64,000 nt of DNA. Origin: Siderastrea radians (taxonomy: Eukaryota; Cnidaria; Anthozoa; Scleractinia; Rhizangiidae). The translations under genes were made by a program, and so were the position numbers. Below are positions 62,401-64,000 of this stretch, piece after piece (position 1 is the first letter of the stretch; each line of letters starts with the position of its first letter). Location of the stretch: NCBI GenBank assembly GCA_964017195.1, contig OZ024887.1:62367811-62431810 (forward strand), written 5' to 3'. The notes below the pieces were generated by a model. The model had not been told where the DNA came from and made no database searches. It saw only the letters and a list, made by a program, of their open reading frames with translations.

Positions 62401-62406
62401 CTAGCA
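62401..62406. repeat. Polinton target-site duplication, right (CTAGCA)
   Basis: Exact match to 46868-46873. Confidence 0.93.
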
Positions 62407-64000
62407 ACTTGGTTTCAGGCAAGGTTTTTTTAAATACCACAGTATTTTGCTTTACTTTGTATTTTGTTCAGAGTGATTATCCATGTTGTTGAATGTTGTT
62501 TTGACAAACTAAGTGTAAATTACTTTCAGTGTGAAGTGAAAATGTGTGGTTCCACAAAATATCCATACCCCCACCACAGAGGGTCATTGGAAATTCCGAG
62601 AGGGAGGGGGGTCTTAATGGCCAAAATTTTTAAAGAAATGTATGAACCTAAACTGGAATTTCCAGGAGGTGGGGTTTGAAACCAAAATACCCTCTGAGGA
62701 GGGAGCTATCATCGTAATCATGTCAGTTTGCCGTTAGTTGACCACAAACTGACTACAGCCCCTTAGTTTACTTAGGCTTTTGTAACCAATCCTTTTAAGG
62801 ACTAATCCAAACCTGAGGTGGTGGGAACTTCTACATAAAAGTGATATAGGTGCTCATCTGATATCAAGAAATGAGCCTCTAAAAGGTACCGGAATTTTTA
62901 ATTTACCCCTCTTACAAGAAGTCCCTTTCCCTCTATTTTCTTTTTTTTGGTTCCTACCCTACAAAGCAACAAGACAATTCTAACAGTGCTTATTTTCGAG
63001 TTAAATGCTCTAAGTGGTACCAAACCACAAACATTAACCTCTAAAGGTATGAAGAGTATGTCCACAATTTTTATATAAGTCCCCCCCCCCTCCCAGGGGG
63101 AGCCACACCTGGGTAATTGGAAGCTTGGAATAATTTCCCTTGAAATTAAATATCTTTGCTAAGGTGCTGCATTCTTTATGAAAATATATTCTTGATAGGT
63201 ACAAGTATATGCAGAACTCAGCAGCACTGTATGCACTGATGCCACTTTGTATCTCTGCTTATTCCATGGTGTACATGTCCTTGCCTAGTTCCCAGGCCCC
63301 TGTTTATGTCACATATCTCATTTCAGTGTGCACAAGGGCCTTGAAAAAAGTCTTACTGGAACTAGAGAAGGAACACCTCTGTGCTTCATTCACATTAAAG
63401 TGGAAATGAGGCTTTACAGTTTTTTATGTAAGGGTCTGTCTAGAGGTCCCAGGGGGCAGAGAATAAGGCATGTTATAACGGGAGGAACAAAGGCCTTTTG
63501 GGGGGTTTGAAATAATTACAAACATGGGGACTTTTTTGGTTAGACATTTTCTGGCAGATCTTTTCCCTAGGCAGAAAGATTTCGGCAGTGATTTTTTAGC
63601 ATTCACAAAAACCCTACCCTAGCATCATCAACATTCTACGTGGAAAAAAAAGATTGAGGTTATGTTCTGAGCCATTAGCCTTTTTTTAGGTATAGTATTA
63701 GCCTAATGGGACTTTTTGGATCTAAAATTGTGGCCTGATTCAAAACTCTGTGATACTATTACATGTGATACTTTTCCCCACCTCCTGATGGAAGATTTTA
63801 CTATATATGCTAAAAAAGGTTACTAATAACCTAATACAGCATGACCCCATCTACATTGGTTATCTCATGCTTTTTTGTCTTGAAATAATGTGTGCAGTGA
63901 ACATTTTTCAACAAAATGATAAGTGGACAAAGAAGAAGAACACCAGCGGCACCCAGTAAAATCCAGAATGAGTAACCCAGCCGAGCTTTGTCTGTGGAAG
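62407..64000. other. Host duplicon C continued, right of the Polinton
   Basis: 63010-63430 and 63840-64000 match 37220-37590 and 37840-37990 in the same order and orientation, so the Polinton split this duplicon. At the right edge the minus strand reads a short segment SGFYWVPLVFFFFVHL after a possible AG acceptor (CTTCCACAG), with a parallel at about 37980. It may be the last exon of a gene beginning beyond 64000, or repeat-derived. No other gene is recognised. Confidence 0.65.

Overview
The window reads as nuclear DNA of an anthozoan cnidarian, most likely a stony coral or close hexacorallian. The reasons are an animal MLH1 gene, GT-AG introns, many short TIR elements and tRNA-derived SINEs, intron-less EXD1-like exonuclease genes in many copies, and a Polinton of the kind known from cnidarians. 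The species assignment is inference; no search could be run.

Layout. 1-7802: 3' part of MLH1 (+ strand, five visible exons). Its first visible intron holds a 1.15 kb Mutator-like element carrying a broken RecQ-type helicase fragment, and a 0.8 kb Harbinger-like element. 7803-11960: intergenic DNA with a MITE, microsatellites and dispersed repeats. 11961-45351: a segmentally duplicated cluster with nine EXD1-like loci (3'-5' DEDDy exonuclease plus a C-terminal paired-CxxC zinc module). Three are fully intact, two have an intact exonuclease but a shortened tail, three are pseudogenes and one is a start-codon remnant. Six of them form three head-to-head pairs (about 24.5-26.6, 33.3-35.8 and 42.8-45.4 kb), duplicated together with their flanks. 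Between them lie minisatellites, nested transposons, a SINE dimer and a 223 bp near-perfect palindrome.

46874-62400: a complete 15,527 bp Polinton/Maverick (adintovirus-like endogenous element) with a 6 bp target duplication (CTAGCA) and 603 bp TIRs that look identical. Leftward genes, from left to right: protein-primed DNA polymerase B, a 102-aa protein, integrase, PLA2-like protein, a 51-aa zinc-ribbon protein, adenain-like protease, two related proteins sharing an N-terminal domain, double jelly-roll major capsid, pX-like basic protein, penton-like minor capsid, and a 328-aa PPxY-bearing protein. Rightward genes: packaging ATPase and a fibre-like protein. All are open, which suggests recent insertion. 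62407-64000 continues the host duplicon that the Polinton split; its relative lies at about 37.1-38.1 kb.

Most notable points: (1) a UUUAAAC slippery heptamer directly before the stop of the PLA2-like gene, with the integrase frame (including its first catalytic Asp, upstream of any ATG) open in -1, so a frameshift fusion is predicted; (2) Polinton TIRs that have grown into the polB 3' end; (3) the head-to-head EXD1-like cluster coupling a DEDDy exonuclease to an Stc1-like zinc module; (4) nested transposons whose empty sites are present elsewhere in this same window.
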